From assembly GCA_021775575.1 (NCBI GenBank), contig JAJFHO010000273.1, positions 1-35,606 of the forward strand: 35,606 nt of DNA, written 5' to 3'. Below, one piece after another: positions 24,166-34,122 of this stretch (its first letter is position 1; the number at the start of each line of letters is the position of its first letter). The position numbers and the translations under genes were made by a program. This DNA comes from Hyphomicrobiales bacterium. Its GTDB lineage: Bacteria > Pseudomonadota > Alphaproteobacteria > Rhizobiales > Methyloligellaceae. The notes below the pieces were generated by a model. It was not told the DNA's origin and ran no database searches. It was given only the letters and a program-made list of their open reading frames with translations.

Positions 24166-26246
24166 TGACCGACCCTCAAATAGCAGTGTTCATGCTCGGG
24201 ATTTTCATCCTGACCATTCTATTTGGATTCCCTATCTGCTTTACACTTGTCGCGATGGGCGTGGCCTTCGGCTATTACGCTTATTGGGATCCCGAACGCA
24301 TGGGGCTTTTAAAAGCCGACGGTTTTTTCGAGCATTTCGATGCTCTTCTGAACAACCGGATTTTCGACCTGCTGGTCAACCAGACCTATTCGGTCATGGC
24401 CAATGACGTGCTGACGGCGGTACCGCTATTCCTGTTCATGGGCTACATCGTCGAACGCGCCAACATCGTCGACCGGTTGTTCCAGACGCTCTATATCGCG
24501 ACCCGGCGCTTGCCCGGTTCCATGGCGATTGCCGCGCTGGCCACCTGTGCCATGTTCGCGACCGCGACCGGCATTATCGGCGCGGTGGTGACGCTGATGG
24601 GTCTGCTCGCCTTCCCGGCCATGCTCAAGGCCCGCTATGATGTGAGCTTTGCCTCCGGCGTGCTCTGCGCCGGCGGTTGTCTCGGCATTCTCATTCCGCC
24701 AAGCATCATGCTGATCGTTTATTCGGCGACGTCCAACGTATCGGTGGTCAAGCTGTATGCGGGCGCAATTTTCCCGGGCTTCATGCTCGCCGGTCTCTAT
24801 ATCGTCTATGTGATGGGGCGCGCGCTGCTGAATCCCAAAATCGCGCCGAAGCCGCGCGCCGAGGACATTCCCGATGTAACACGCGGTCAGCTCGCGATAA
24901 TGATGGCAACCTCATTCTTCCCGCTGGCTTTCCTGATCTTCTCGGTCCTGGGCGCAATCCTGATGGGCCTGGCAACGCCATCGGAAGCGGCCTCCATGGG
25001 CGCGCTTGGTGGCATGATTTTGGCCATCGGCTACCGGTTGGGCAACATGGCGCAGGGCGTCACCGTTCCGGAATGGACAAACGCACCGGAGCACCCTTTT
25101 GAGGGGTGGCTCTTTGCGCTGGGTCAGGGGGGCATCGCAACTCTGGCGGGCACCGCGCTTTACATCCTTATGATCAGGTCGGGAATTGTTTTCTTCGGTG
25201 CTGATCTGCCCGACGAACCCGGGTTCCTGCTGCGACCCGGCGCCGCTATCGGTCTAACCGTCATAATCGCAATGATGAGCCGTAGCGCACCCGATCTTAT
25301 CAAAAAGATCCTCGGAACCATTTTCGCCTTCGGGGCAGCCGGCGTAATCGTCGTTGTCATGATGATGGGTTTTTCCATCGTCAAGGGACTGATCAACGTC
25401 ATTACCGGACTGAGTATTCCCAGTTTCTACGACCTTAGCATTGGCCCGATCATCGGTGTCGTAATGCTGCTCGCGGTGTTCGGCTATCTCATGAACCGGT
25501 ACGGACCTGTGGCCTTTTCCGCCTGGCTGTGGCCCTCTCAGAAGTCTCTCAATCGCGCCTATGCCTTTGCGGGCAAGGGCGTGGTCTGGGGTCTTTTCGG
25601 TGGTCTCGTATACACGTTGATGTTTACGGTGCTGGGATTAAATGAAACCTTCGCCGAGCATGTATTCAATCCGCTTGGCCCGGATATTGGTCTGATCATC
25701 GGCCTTGCCGCCTATTTCTGCTGGAAGGTGAACGACCAGGAAAAGCTCAGGGAATCGATTTATCTGGCCGTGCGAACTTCAGCCATGGTGTGCTGGCTGT
25801 TCGTTGGTTCCTGGACATTCGCATCCGTGTTCTCCTATCTCGGCGGAGAGAAGCTCATTGAGCATTTCGTGCTGTCCATGGATCTGTCGCCGGTCATGTT
25901 CCTGATCCTGGCGCAGGCCATCATCTTCCTGCTGGGCTGGCCGCTGGAATGGTCGGAAATCATCATCATCTTCGTGCCGATCTTCCTCCCGATGCTGCCG
26001 CATTTCGGCGTCGACCCGCTGTTCTTCGGCATCCTGGTGGCGATGAATTTGCAGACTTCATTCCTGACCCCGCCAATGGCCATGGCGGCCTACTATCTCA
26101 AGGGGGTGGCGCCCCCGCATGTTCAACTGATCCAGATTTTCAAGGGGGTCTTGCCGTTCCTCTCGATGATCTTCCTTTCAATGATTATGTTGTACGTGTT
26201 CCCGGGGATCGTGCTGTGGCTGCCCGACGCCATTTACGGGCGATAG
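24165..26246 (+). CDS. TRAP transporter large permease (DctM/FcbT3-like)
   Basis: A 693-residue integral membrane protein that drives substrate across the inner membrane with a sodium or proton gradient. The DctM segments AVPLFLFMGYIVERANIVDR, LGILIPPSIMLIVYSATS and LTPPMAMAAYYLKGVAPPHV are visible. It is larger than the 430-residue DctM type. Inserted membrane segments between about residues 300 and 520 are usual for the mannitol/chloroaromatic class. It has no soluble C-terminal domain, unlike the other large permease in this window. The start overlaps the small-permease stop by one base (TAATG), which indicates coupling, and the amidase gene starts 20 nt after its stop. Confidence 0.92.
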   Translation: MTDPQIAVFMLGIFILTILFGFPICFTLVAMGVAFGYYAYWDPERMGLLKADGFFEHFDALLNNRIFDLLVNQTYSVMANDVLTAVPLFLFMGYIVERANIVDRLFQTLYIATRRLPGSMAIAALATCAMFATATGIIGAVVTLMGLLAFPAMLKARYDVSFASGVLCAGGCLGILIPPSIMLIVYSATSNVSVVKLYAGAIFPGFMLAGLYIVYVMGRALLNPKIAPKPRAEDIPDVTRGQLAIMMATSFFPLAFLIFSVLGAILMGLATPSEAASMGALGGMILAIGYRLGNMAQGVTVPEWTNAPEHPFEGWLFALGQGGIATLAGTALYILMIRSGIVFFGADLPDEPGFLLRPGAAIGLTVIIAMMSRSAPDLIKKILGTIFAFGAAGVIVVVMMMGFSIVKGLINVITGLSIPSFYDLSIGPIIGVVMLLAVFGYLMNRYGPVAFSAWLWPSQKSLNRAYAFAGKGVVWGLFGGLVYTLMFTVLGLNETFAEHVFNPLGPDIGLIIGLAAYFCWKVNDQEKLRESIYLAVRTSAMVCWLFVGSWTFASVFSYLGGEKLIEHFVLSMDLSPVMFLILAQAIIFLLGWPLEWSEIIIIFVPIFLPMLPHFGVDPLFFGILVAMNLQTSFLTPPMAMAAYYLKGVAPPHVQLIQIFKGVLPFLSMIFLSMIMLYVFPGIVLWLPDAIYGR

Positions 26247-26266
26247 CGAAACGGGAGCTTGAAACG

Positions 26267-27625
26267 ATGGATGCGCATGTCACCAATCTCGCCTGGCTAA
26301 CCGCCGCGGATGCCGCCCGGCGGATGGCGGAGGGCGAGATCACCTCGCAGATGCTGGTTCAGGCCTGTTTGGAGCGTATCGCCGAGCGCGAGGATACGGT
26401 GAAGGCCTGGGCGCATCTTGACGCCGACTATGCCCTGGCCCAGGCGCGCGAGCGGGATGAATGGCGTGGCCAGGGGCGGAGCACAGGGCCGCTGCATGGC
26501 ATACCCGTCGGCATCAAGGACATCATAGACACCGCTGATATGCCGACCGAAAACGGCACGCCGATCCATGCCGGGCGGACGCCTGGCGACGACGCTGCCC
26601 TTGTCGCGGCGCTGCGCGATGCCGGCGCGGTGATCATGGGCAAGACGGTCACCACCGAACTGGCCGTCATGACGCCGAACAAGACGCATAACCCGGTTAA
26701 TCCCGACCATACGCCGGGTGGTTCTTCCAGCGGTTCGGCGGCTGCGGTCGCGGATGGAATGGTACATTTGGCAATCGGAACGCAAACCGGCGGATCGGTC
26801 ATCCGGCCTGCCGCCTTTTGCGGCGTCGTCGGCTTCAAGCCGACATTCGGGCTGATCTCGCGCGCCGGCGTTCTGAGCCAGTCGCCGGCACTCGACACGA
26901 TCGGGACAATGGGGCGTACCGTTGAAGATGCCGCACTGATGGCCGACTGCCTGACCGCTTATGACGGCCGCGACCGATCAATGTGGCCGCGAAGCCGGCC
27001 ACGGCTGCGCGACACGGTCTTGTCGGAGGTGCCCGTGACGCCGATGTTTGCTTTTGCGAAGACGCCCATGTGGGAGCAGGGCGAACCGGCGATGATGGAG
27101 GCCTTCGGCGAGTTGACGGATGTGCTGGGCGACATCTGCGACGAGGTTGAGCTGCCGTCAGTCTTTGATAAGGTTGCCGGCTGGCATGCCTGTCTCCAGA
27201 ATGGCGACATCGCGAAGAACTACGGTCCCCTGCTCGACAAATATCCCGACCTGATCAGCGACGGCCTGAAGGCGAGGATGGAGGAGGGGCGGAAATACAG
27301 CGCCATCGAATACAATACCGCACGTGAATTCCAGGAGATTCTCAACGGCGGGCTCGACGAGGTGTTCGATCGCTATGATGTTATCGTAACGCCGGCAACC
27401 GCAGGACCGGCGCCCAAAGGCCTCGAAACCACTGGCAGACCCATCTTCAATTCAATATGGACCTATCTGGGCGTGCCGGCGGTAACGCTGCCGCTGCTGG
27501 AGGTGGACGGTCTGCCGCTTGGAGTGCAGCTCATCGGCCGACGCCGCGACGACGGACGGCTGCTGAGAACCGCGCGCTGGCTTGTTGAACATCTTTCATC
27601 TGACGTTGATGACGCAGACGCCTGA
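26267..27625 (+). CDS. Amidase, amidase-signature family
   Basis: A 452-residue cytoplasmic hydrolase of C-N bonds. The Ser-cisSer-Lys triad is visible as K84 in HGIPVGIKDIID, S153 in TPGGSSSGSAAA and S177 in GTQTGGSVIRPAAFCG. The C-terminal part includes VIVTPATAGPAP and VPAVTLPLLEVDGLPLGVQL, which are typical of the family. I chose the ATG at 26267 with GGGAG 9 nt upstream; the frame is open much further upstream but overlaps the permease gene. Its place 20 nt after the TRAP permease genes suggests that it acts on the imported compound or a product of it. No signal peptide is seen. The substrate is not predictable; GatA is unlikely because no gatC or gatB is nearby. Confidence 0.9.
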   Translation: MDAHVTNLAWLTAADAARRMAEGEITSQMLVQACLERIAEREDTVKAWAHLDADYALAQARERDEWRGQGRSTGPLHGIPVGIKDIIDTADMPTENGTPIHAGRTPGDDAALVAALRDAGAVIMGKTVTTELAVMTPNKTHNPVNPDHTPGGSSSGSAAAVADGMVHLAIGTQTGGSVIRPAAFCGVVGFKPTFGLISRAGVLSQSPALDTIGTMGRTVEDAALMADCLTAYDGRDRSMWPRSRPRLRDTVLSEVPVTPMFAFAKTPMWEQGEPAMMEAFGELTDVLGDICDEVELPSVFDKVAGWHACLQNGDIAKNYGPLLDKYPDLISDGLKARMEEGRKYSAIEYNTAREFQEILNGGLDEVFDRYDVIVTPATAGPAPKGLETTGRPIFNSIWTYLGVPAVTLPLLEVDGLPLGVQLIGRRRDDGRLLRTARWLVEHLSSDVDDADA

Positions 27626-27645
27626 AGATTGTCAGGGGAAAACTT

Positions 27646-27933
27646 ATGCTCGATAGAATACTTGTCTTCATTTCACTGGTTGCGCTCATCGTTTTCTGCG
27701 GCGTGGTCGTCGGTTTCGTGGCCGAGCCCGATCTCGTCATCGTGACTGCCCTTATCCTGGCGCTGGCGAGCCATGACTTCTGGATTTCCGTGTTTCGGAA
27801 GCAGGAGCCCTCCAAACTGGACACAGACAGCAAGATCGAGGCACTCCCAACAGGCGTTTCAGGCAAACCTGTTGCCGGGAGCGCAACCAAGAAAGAAACA
27901 AAATCCCGCCGCAAGCCGGCCAGCAAAAAGTAA
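27646..27933 (+). CDS. Small membrane protein of unknown function
   Basis: A 95-residue protein with two hydrophobic segments (about residues 5-25 and 29-47), then a hydrophilic tail that ends very basic (KKETKSRRKPASKK). GGGG lies 7 nt before the ATG. It begins 20 nt after the amidase stop and so probably belongs to the TRAP-amidase transcript. It converges on the YyaL-like gene with 25 nt between stops. I do not recognise a family. The clean start, codon use and spacing make it likely to be real. Confidence 0.65.
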   Translation: MLDRILVFISLVALIVFCGVVVGFVAEPDLVIVTALILALASHDFWISVFRKQEPSKLDTDSKIEALPTGVSGKPVAGSATKKETKSRRKPASKK

Positions 27934-27958
27934 GCTGCGGCATCAAGCCGTCACTACG

Positions 27959-30199
<2,241 letters not shown>

Positions 30200-30526
30200 A
30201 AGATTTGCTCAATTTGATATTCTCACCGGAATTCAGACGCCGAAGCCTAAGGGGTTGCATGCCACACCGGCGAGTAAAAGTTGCGTGAGAGAAAGTTTGG
30301 CAAGCGGGAGGCCGGACGGCGTCTGCCGGCCCCGCTGCCATAACGGGCCAATTATCAAAACCGGCCTCAGTTGCGATCTCGGTGTCAACAGAATTTCCTC
30401 TACTTGGTCGTGACAGGCAATTTCGCGCAAGCTACCATCGCACCCGGTGCCGACCGTAAGCAAACGGGTCTCCAGGAGAAAGCCGTTTTGCGGGACACGG
30501 CGTAATGACGGGATTGCGGGATTCAA
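30200..30526. other. Divergent intergenic region between the YyaL-like and kinase genes
   Basis: This 327-bp stretch has no convincing gene; a 139-codon minus-strand frame across it runs into the kinase gene and has no recognisable sequence. At 30303-30336 a long imperfect hairpin is present: AGCGGG-AG-GCCGG paired with CCGGC-CCGCT, an 11-bp stem with a 2-nt bulge and a 10-nt loop. It lacks a T-run. Promoters for both genes should lie here, but none stands out. Confidence 0.4.
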
Positions 30527-32917
30527 ATGCCAGAGATCCGATATGCGTTGCCGAAGGGCGTGATTCTCGCCGGCGACTACAAGATAGAAGACTATCTGGG
30601 CTCTGGTGGCTTCGGCATTACATACCGCGCGACGGACATCGAGCTCGGCCACGAAGTCGCGATCAAGGAGTATTTTCCGAAGTCATTTGCCCACCGCGAG
30701 GACAGCACGACCGTTCGCGCCACGTCGCAAGGCGAGGAATCCGATTATGACTGGGGTCTCGACCGGTTCCTGAATGAAGCCCGAACTCTGGTCAAGCTCA
30801 ACCATCCCAACGTCGTGCGCGCAATCCGGTTCTTTCGTGAAAACAACACGGCCTACCTGGTGCAGGAATTCCTGCAGGGCCACGACATGGAAGACTGGCT
30901 GACATCGCGCAAGAGGACGCTCGATCAGGACGCGATCGACCGGTTGCTCGGACCGATCCTCAGCGCCATGGAAGAGGTTCACAACAGCAACATCCTGCAC
31001 CGTGACATCAAGCCCGCGAATATTTTCATCCGCAAAAGCGACAACGCGCCGCTCATCATTGATTTCGGCGCCTCGCGATATTCGATCGGAGAACATACCG
31101 GCACGACGGCGTTGATTGCCTCGCCGCACTATTCGCCGAACGAAGCCTTCGCGCGGCGGTCGAATTTGCAAGGAGAATGGACCGACATTTATTCCCTTGG
31201 CGCAACCTTCTACCGGGTCCTGACCGGCGCGCCGCCAAATGACTCGACCCTGCGAATGATCGAGGATGACTATGTGCCTTTGGGCAAGGCCCTCGATAAC
31301 GCAGAATCCTACAGGCCGTCATTCCTCGCCGCCATCGACAAGGCGCTGGCCGTCATGCCCAAGGATCGGCCTCAAACGATCGCGGAATTTCGCGATCTGC
31401 TTTTTTCCAGCGGAGCGGCCGAGCAACCAGAACCCGTGAAGCGGCCGGCAGGTGGCGGCAAGGATAATCTGAAATCGGGCAAAGAATCCGAAGCCCGCGA
31501 AACACCGGGAAAGAAGCCGGTCAACCTCGCCGGAATGGCGCATGGAAAAACCGACGGTGGTGGCGTGAAATGGGCCGCTGCCGCAGCCATAATCCTGGCA
31601 TTGACGGGCGGCGGCTACAGCTATTGGAAATACAAGCAGTCGCACGACCCCGTTGTTGCGGACCAGCAGAGCGCGGATGAAAACGGGAAAAGCGGCACGC
31701 AGGAGAAAACCAGGGAGAATTCGTCTGAAGGGACGAAGGAATTGGCCCGGGACGAACTCCCCAGCGACAACGGCAAGCCGCCCGATACCTCAGAGCCGAA
31801 GAGCGGCGAAGGCGAAGAGAGGGAACCAACGACTTCCGTAGCGCGCGATGCCGACCCGAGTGAAGTCAAATGTGACCGGCTGGCGGCCGACTGGCCGGAC
31901 CCTCAGGCTGTCGCCCGGTTTGTCGAGCTCGACGATATGCGCGCGATCAGGGCGATACGGGCCTGCGAAAAGGCCGTCAAGGAGTATCCGGATATTGCGC
32001 GCTTCAAACATCAGCTGGCTTATGCGCTCTATGGAGACCGCCGATACGACCATGCAATCGAACTGTTCGGGCAGCTCGCCGAACAGGGGTACCGCCCGGC
32101 GATGCGGCGCCTGGGGTATGCCTATTACAATGGCAATGGCGTTTCCAAGGATGAGGAAAAGGGTGTCGAATGGCTAACAAAGGCAGCCGAGGAGGGTGAC
32201 GGCGTCGCGGCCTTTGTCCTCGGGGAGCGTTATGAGAAAGGCGGCGATACGCTCACCGAAGATGCCGAAGCCGCGAAACGCTGGTACCTGCGGGCGCTGG
32301 AATTATACGAGCGTGGTGCGGAGGAGAAGCTTTACCACGCCGCGCATATGGTCGGCGAAATGCATGAATTCGGGAACGGCGTGGAAAAGAGCTACGAGAC
32401 GGCCCGGAGCTGGTATTTGCGCTCGGCGGAAGACGACGAGAACCCGGTGTCGATGGAGCGGCTGGGATTGATTTATCAGCACGCCCGGGGGACGGAGGAA
32501 AATTTCGAGGAAGCGTTTCGCTGGTACAAGGCTGCGGCGGAACGCGGCAGCGGTCTGGGAATGAACCAGACCGGCTATTTCTATCATCAGGGCCTCGGGG
32601 TCGGGAAAGACGAGCAAGAGGCGGTCGGCTGGTATCAGAAGGGCGCGGAGGCCGGGAACGGGGTAGCGATGTCCAACCTTGCCTGGTGCTACGACAATGG
32701 CAGCGGCTTGGAAACCAATCCTGAGGAGGCCGGATACTGGTATCTGGAATCCTATTTGCACGGCGAGGAGCTAGACGATATCAGCAAGGAAGCGACCAAG
32801 GCCATGCAGGAAAGAATGAAGGCCGAGGACATCTATGACGGCGAGACCGACGGCGAGCTGGACGGCGAAGACACTCAGACGGCCCTAAAATCCTATTACA
32901 GCAAGCATAATCCCTAG
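30527..32917 (+). CDS. Membrane-anchored Ser/Thr protein kinase with C-terminal Sel1 repeats
   Basis: A 796-residue protein. Residues about 18-290 form a complete Hanks-type kinase, with glycine loop GSGGFGITYRA (25-35), VAIK lysine K47, helix-C E84, catalytic HRDIKPAN (D160, K162, N165) and DFG D179, so it should be active. The stretch VAIKEYFPKSFAHR is typical of a bacterial kinase subgroup. A charged linker (about 295-345) leads to one membrane helix (about 348-366), then a second, very acidic linker (about 370-440). From about 495 on there are six Sel1-type repeats of the form YxxGxGVxxDxxxAxxWYxxAA, which would be in the periplasm. The likely role is sensing at the envelope by the repeats and signalling inside the cell. 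No phosphatase or FHA gene is adjacent. The ribosome site is weak (GCGGGATT). Confidence 0.9.
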   Translation: MPEIRYALPKGVILAGDYKIEDYLGSGGFGITYRATDIELGHEVAIKEYFPKSFAHREDSTTVRATSQGEESDYDWGLDRFLNEARTLVKLNHPNVVRAIRFFRENNTAYLVQEFLQGHDMEDWLTSRKRTLDQDAIDRLLGPILSAMEEVHNSNILHRDIKPANIFIRKSDNAPLIIDFGASRYSIGEHTGTTALIASPHYSPNEAFARRSNLQGEWTDIYSLGATFYRVLTGAPPNDSTLRMIEDDYVPLGKALDNAESYRPSFLAAIDKALAVMPKDRPQTIAEFRDLLFSSGAAEQPEPVKRPAGGGKDNLKSGKESEARETPGKKPVNLAGMAHGKTDGGGVKWAAAAAIILALTGGGYSYWKYKQSHDPVVADQQSADENGKSGTQEKTRENSSEGTKELARDELPSDNGKPPDTSEPKSGEGEEREPTTSVARDADPSEVKCDRLAADWPDPQAVARFVELDDMRAIRAIRACEKAVKEYPDIARFKHQLAYALYGDRRYDHAIELFGQLAEQGYRPAMRRLGYAYYNGNGVSKDEEKGVEWLTKAAEEGDGVAAFVLGERYEKGGDTLTEDAEAAKRWYLRALELYERGAEEKLYHAAHMVGEMHEFGNGVEKSYETARSWYLRSAEDDENPVSMERLGLIYQHARGTEENFEEAFRWYKAAAERGSGLGMNQTGYFYHQGLGVGKDEQEAVGWYQKGAEAGNGVAMSNLAWCYDNGSGLETNPEEAGYWYLESYLHGEELDDISKEATKAMQERMKAEDIYDGETDGELDGEDTQTALKSYYSKHNP

Positions 32918-32997
32918 GCGGCACCGGCGCTGCAGTTGGGGACGGCAGGGTGATGTCTTCCTCTCCCCATCTTGACTTTCTTCTTGATTCCGGATTA

Positions 32998-33012
32998 GAA
33001 CAAATCAAGAAC
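32998..33012. promoter_or_regulatory. LexA (SOS) box of imuAB, alphaproteobacterial type
   Basis: GAACAAATCAAGAAC is an exact GAAC-N7-GAAC direct repeat, the LexA site known for alphaproteobacteria (GTTC-N7-GTTC on the other strand). It lies 28 nt before the chosen imuA start, where bound LexA would block transcription until DNA damage. imuA-imuB-dnaE2 operons are known LexA targets in this group. Confidence 0.85.
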
Positions 33013-33039
33013 ATTTAATTGGCTGCTGGGGAGATTGAG

Positions 33040-34122
33040 GTGGAGTCGAAGAGGTTGGCCGGCATATGGGTGCGCAAGCGCGAGGCCGGCGATGGTCCCC
33101 CTGCCCCTGTGGCCTGCACGGAGTCAGTGCCGCGTGAAGCGTATGGTCCGCGTATCCGGACAGCAGGCGGGGTGGCCGCTCGTTCCAGCCTGATCGGGCG
33201 TCTGCGCGGAAAAATCCGCGCAATCGAACAGGCCCCTGTGTCCCTTGCAGCCCCCCCTGTGGTTGACACGGCGCGCGCGCTGCGCCGCCCCGCCTGTAAC
33301 GCTTCCACCCGCGGCACGGACACGCCTTCTTCCTGGACTTTCGGGGTGGAAGAGATTGACTGCGCCCTGCCCGGCGGCGGTCTCGATCCGGCCGGACTGC
33401 ACGAGGTGCGTGCACGCACCTATGGCGACAGCGGGGCAACGCTCGGTTTTGCTCTGGCGCTGCTGGCCCGGCGGCAACGGACGAGACCGGAACCGGGCTC
33501 AATTCTCTGGGTCTTCACGGAGAGGGATGTGCGCGAATTCGGCACGCCCTACGGGCCGGGCCTTGCCCATTTCGGGATCGATCCGAACAGGCTGCTGATG
33601 GTCCGGGTCCGGCGTGAGGGCGATCTTGCCTGGGCGCTGGAAGAGGGCATCAAGTCCCGCGCACTCGCCGCCACTTTCGGACAGGGAGACGCCCTGTCCG
33701 CAAAACTGCTCCGGCGGCTGGCTTTAGCTGCACGCGCCTGCCGCACGCCCTGTCTTTTTGTTTCAAGCTTCCGTGCCGCCGGCTTCGGCCCGGCGCTGAC
33801 CCGCTGGCGTGTCGCGGCGGCGCCAAGCGCACCCCACCCTTTCGATCGATCCGCACCCGGACCCCCGCGCTGGGCAGTCACGCTGGAGCGCTGCCGGCAC
33901 GGGCCAAGCGGGCGAAGCTGGGTATTGGAGTGGCAAGAGGCGAGGAGGGCTGAAAGCCCGACCGGGAAGGAAAACCAAGAGGCGAGGAGGGCAGAACGCC
34001 CGACCGGGAAACAAATGGAGTCCGTGTATGACGCGTATCGTTTCCGTCTGGCTGACCCACTGGCCGATCGAGCGGCTGAAATGGGCGGCGGCGCGGGGGC
34101 GGCGGCAACCGCCGCCGGATGA
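33040..34122 (+). CDS. imuA: ImuA-like SOS translesion-synthesis accessory protein, with in-frame repeat insertion
   Basis: A RecA-fold-like protein of about 360 residues that works with ImuB and DnaE2 in error-prone repair. Family segments are FGVEEIDCALPGGGLDPAGLHEV, ILWVFTERDVREFG and LYG-like YGPGLAHFGIDPNRLL. The C-terminal WAVTLERCRHGPSGRSWVLEW and FRLADPLADR are normally nearly continuous, but here they are separated by two 14-residue repeats. No ATG fits the start. The GTG at 33040 has GGGGAG 6 nt upstream; TTG at 33019 and TTG at 33055 are alternatives. The N-terminal 50 residues before LIGRLRGKIRAIEQ are longer than usual (the family has about 230-270 residues in all). The end overlaps imuB by 95 nt. 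A LexA box lies just upstream. Confidence 0.85.
   Translation: MESKRLAGIWVRKREAGDGPPAPVACTESVPREAYGPRIRTAGGVAARSSLIGRLRGKIRAIEQAPVSLAAPPVVDTARALRRPACNASTRGTDTPSSWTFGVEEIDCALPGGGLDPAGLHEVRARTYGDSGATLGFALALLARRQRTRPEPGSILWVFTERDVREFGTPYGPGLAHFGIDPNRLLMVRVRREGDLAWALEEGIKSRALAATFGQGDALSAKLLRRLALAARACRTPCLFVSSFRAAGFGPALTRWRVAAAPSAPHPFDRSAPGPPRWAVTLERCRHGPSGRSWVLEWQEARRAESPTGKENQEARRAERPTGKQMESVYDAYRFRLADPLADRAAEMGGGAGAAATAAG
33934..34017 (+). repeat. Two 42-bp tandem repeats inserted in frame in imuA
   Basis: Copies at 33934-33975 and 33976-34017 share CAAGAGGCGAGGAGGGC, then CCCGACCGGGAA, and differ at a few bases. Each contains a small hairpin (GGGCT-GAA-AGCCC in copy 1; GGGC-AGAAC-GCCC in copy 2). 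The length of 42 bp keeps the frame and encodes QEARRAESPTGKEN and QEARRAERPTGKQM. They sit within a conserved C-terminal part of ImuA, which suggests insertion of a small palindromic element followed by duplication. Confidence 0.75.

Noticed and set aside
30233-30652. 139-codon minus-strand frame in the gap before the kinase gene
   Set aside because: It overlaps the kinase N-terminus with its glycine loop, has no ribosome site, and its composition is not protein-like.
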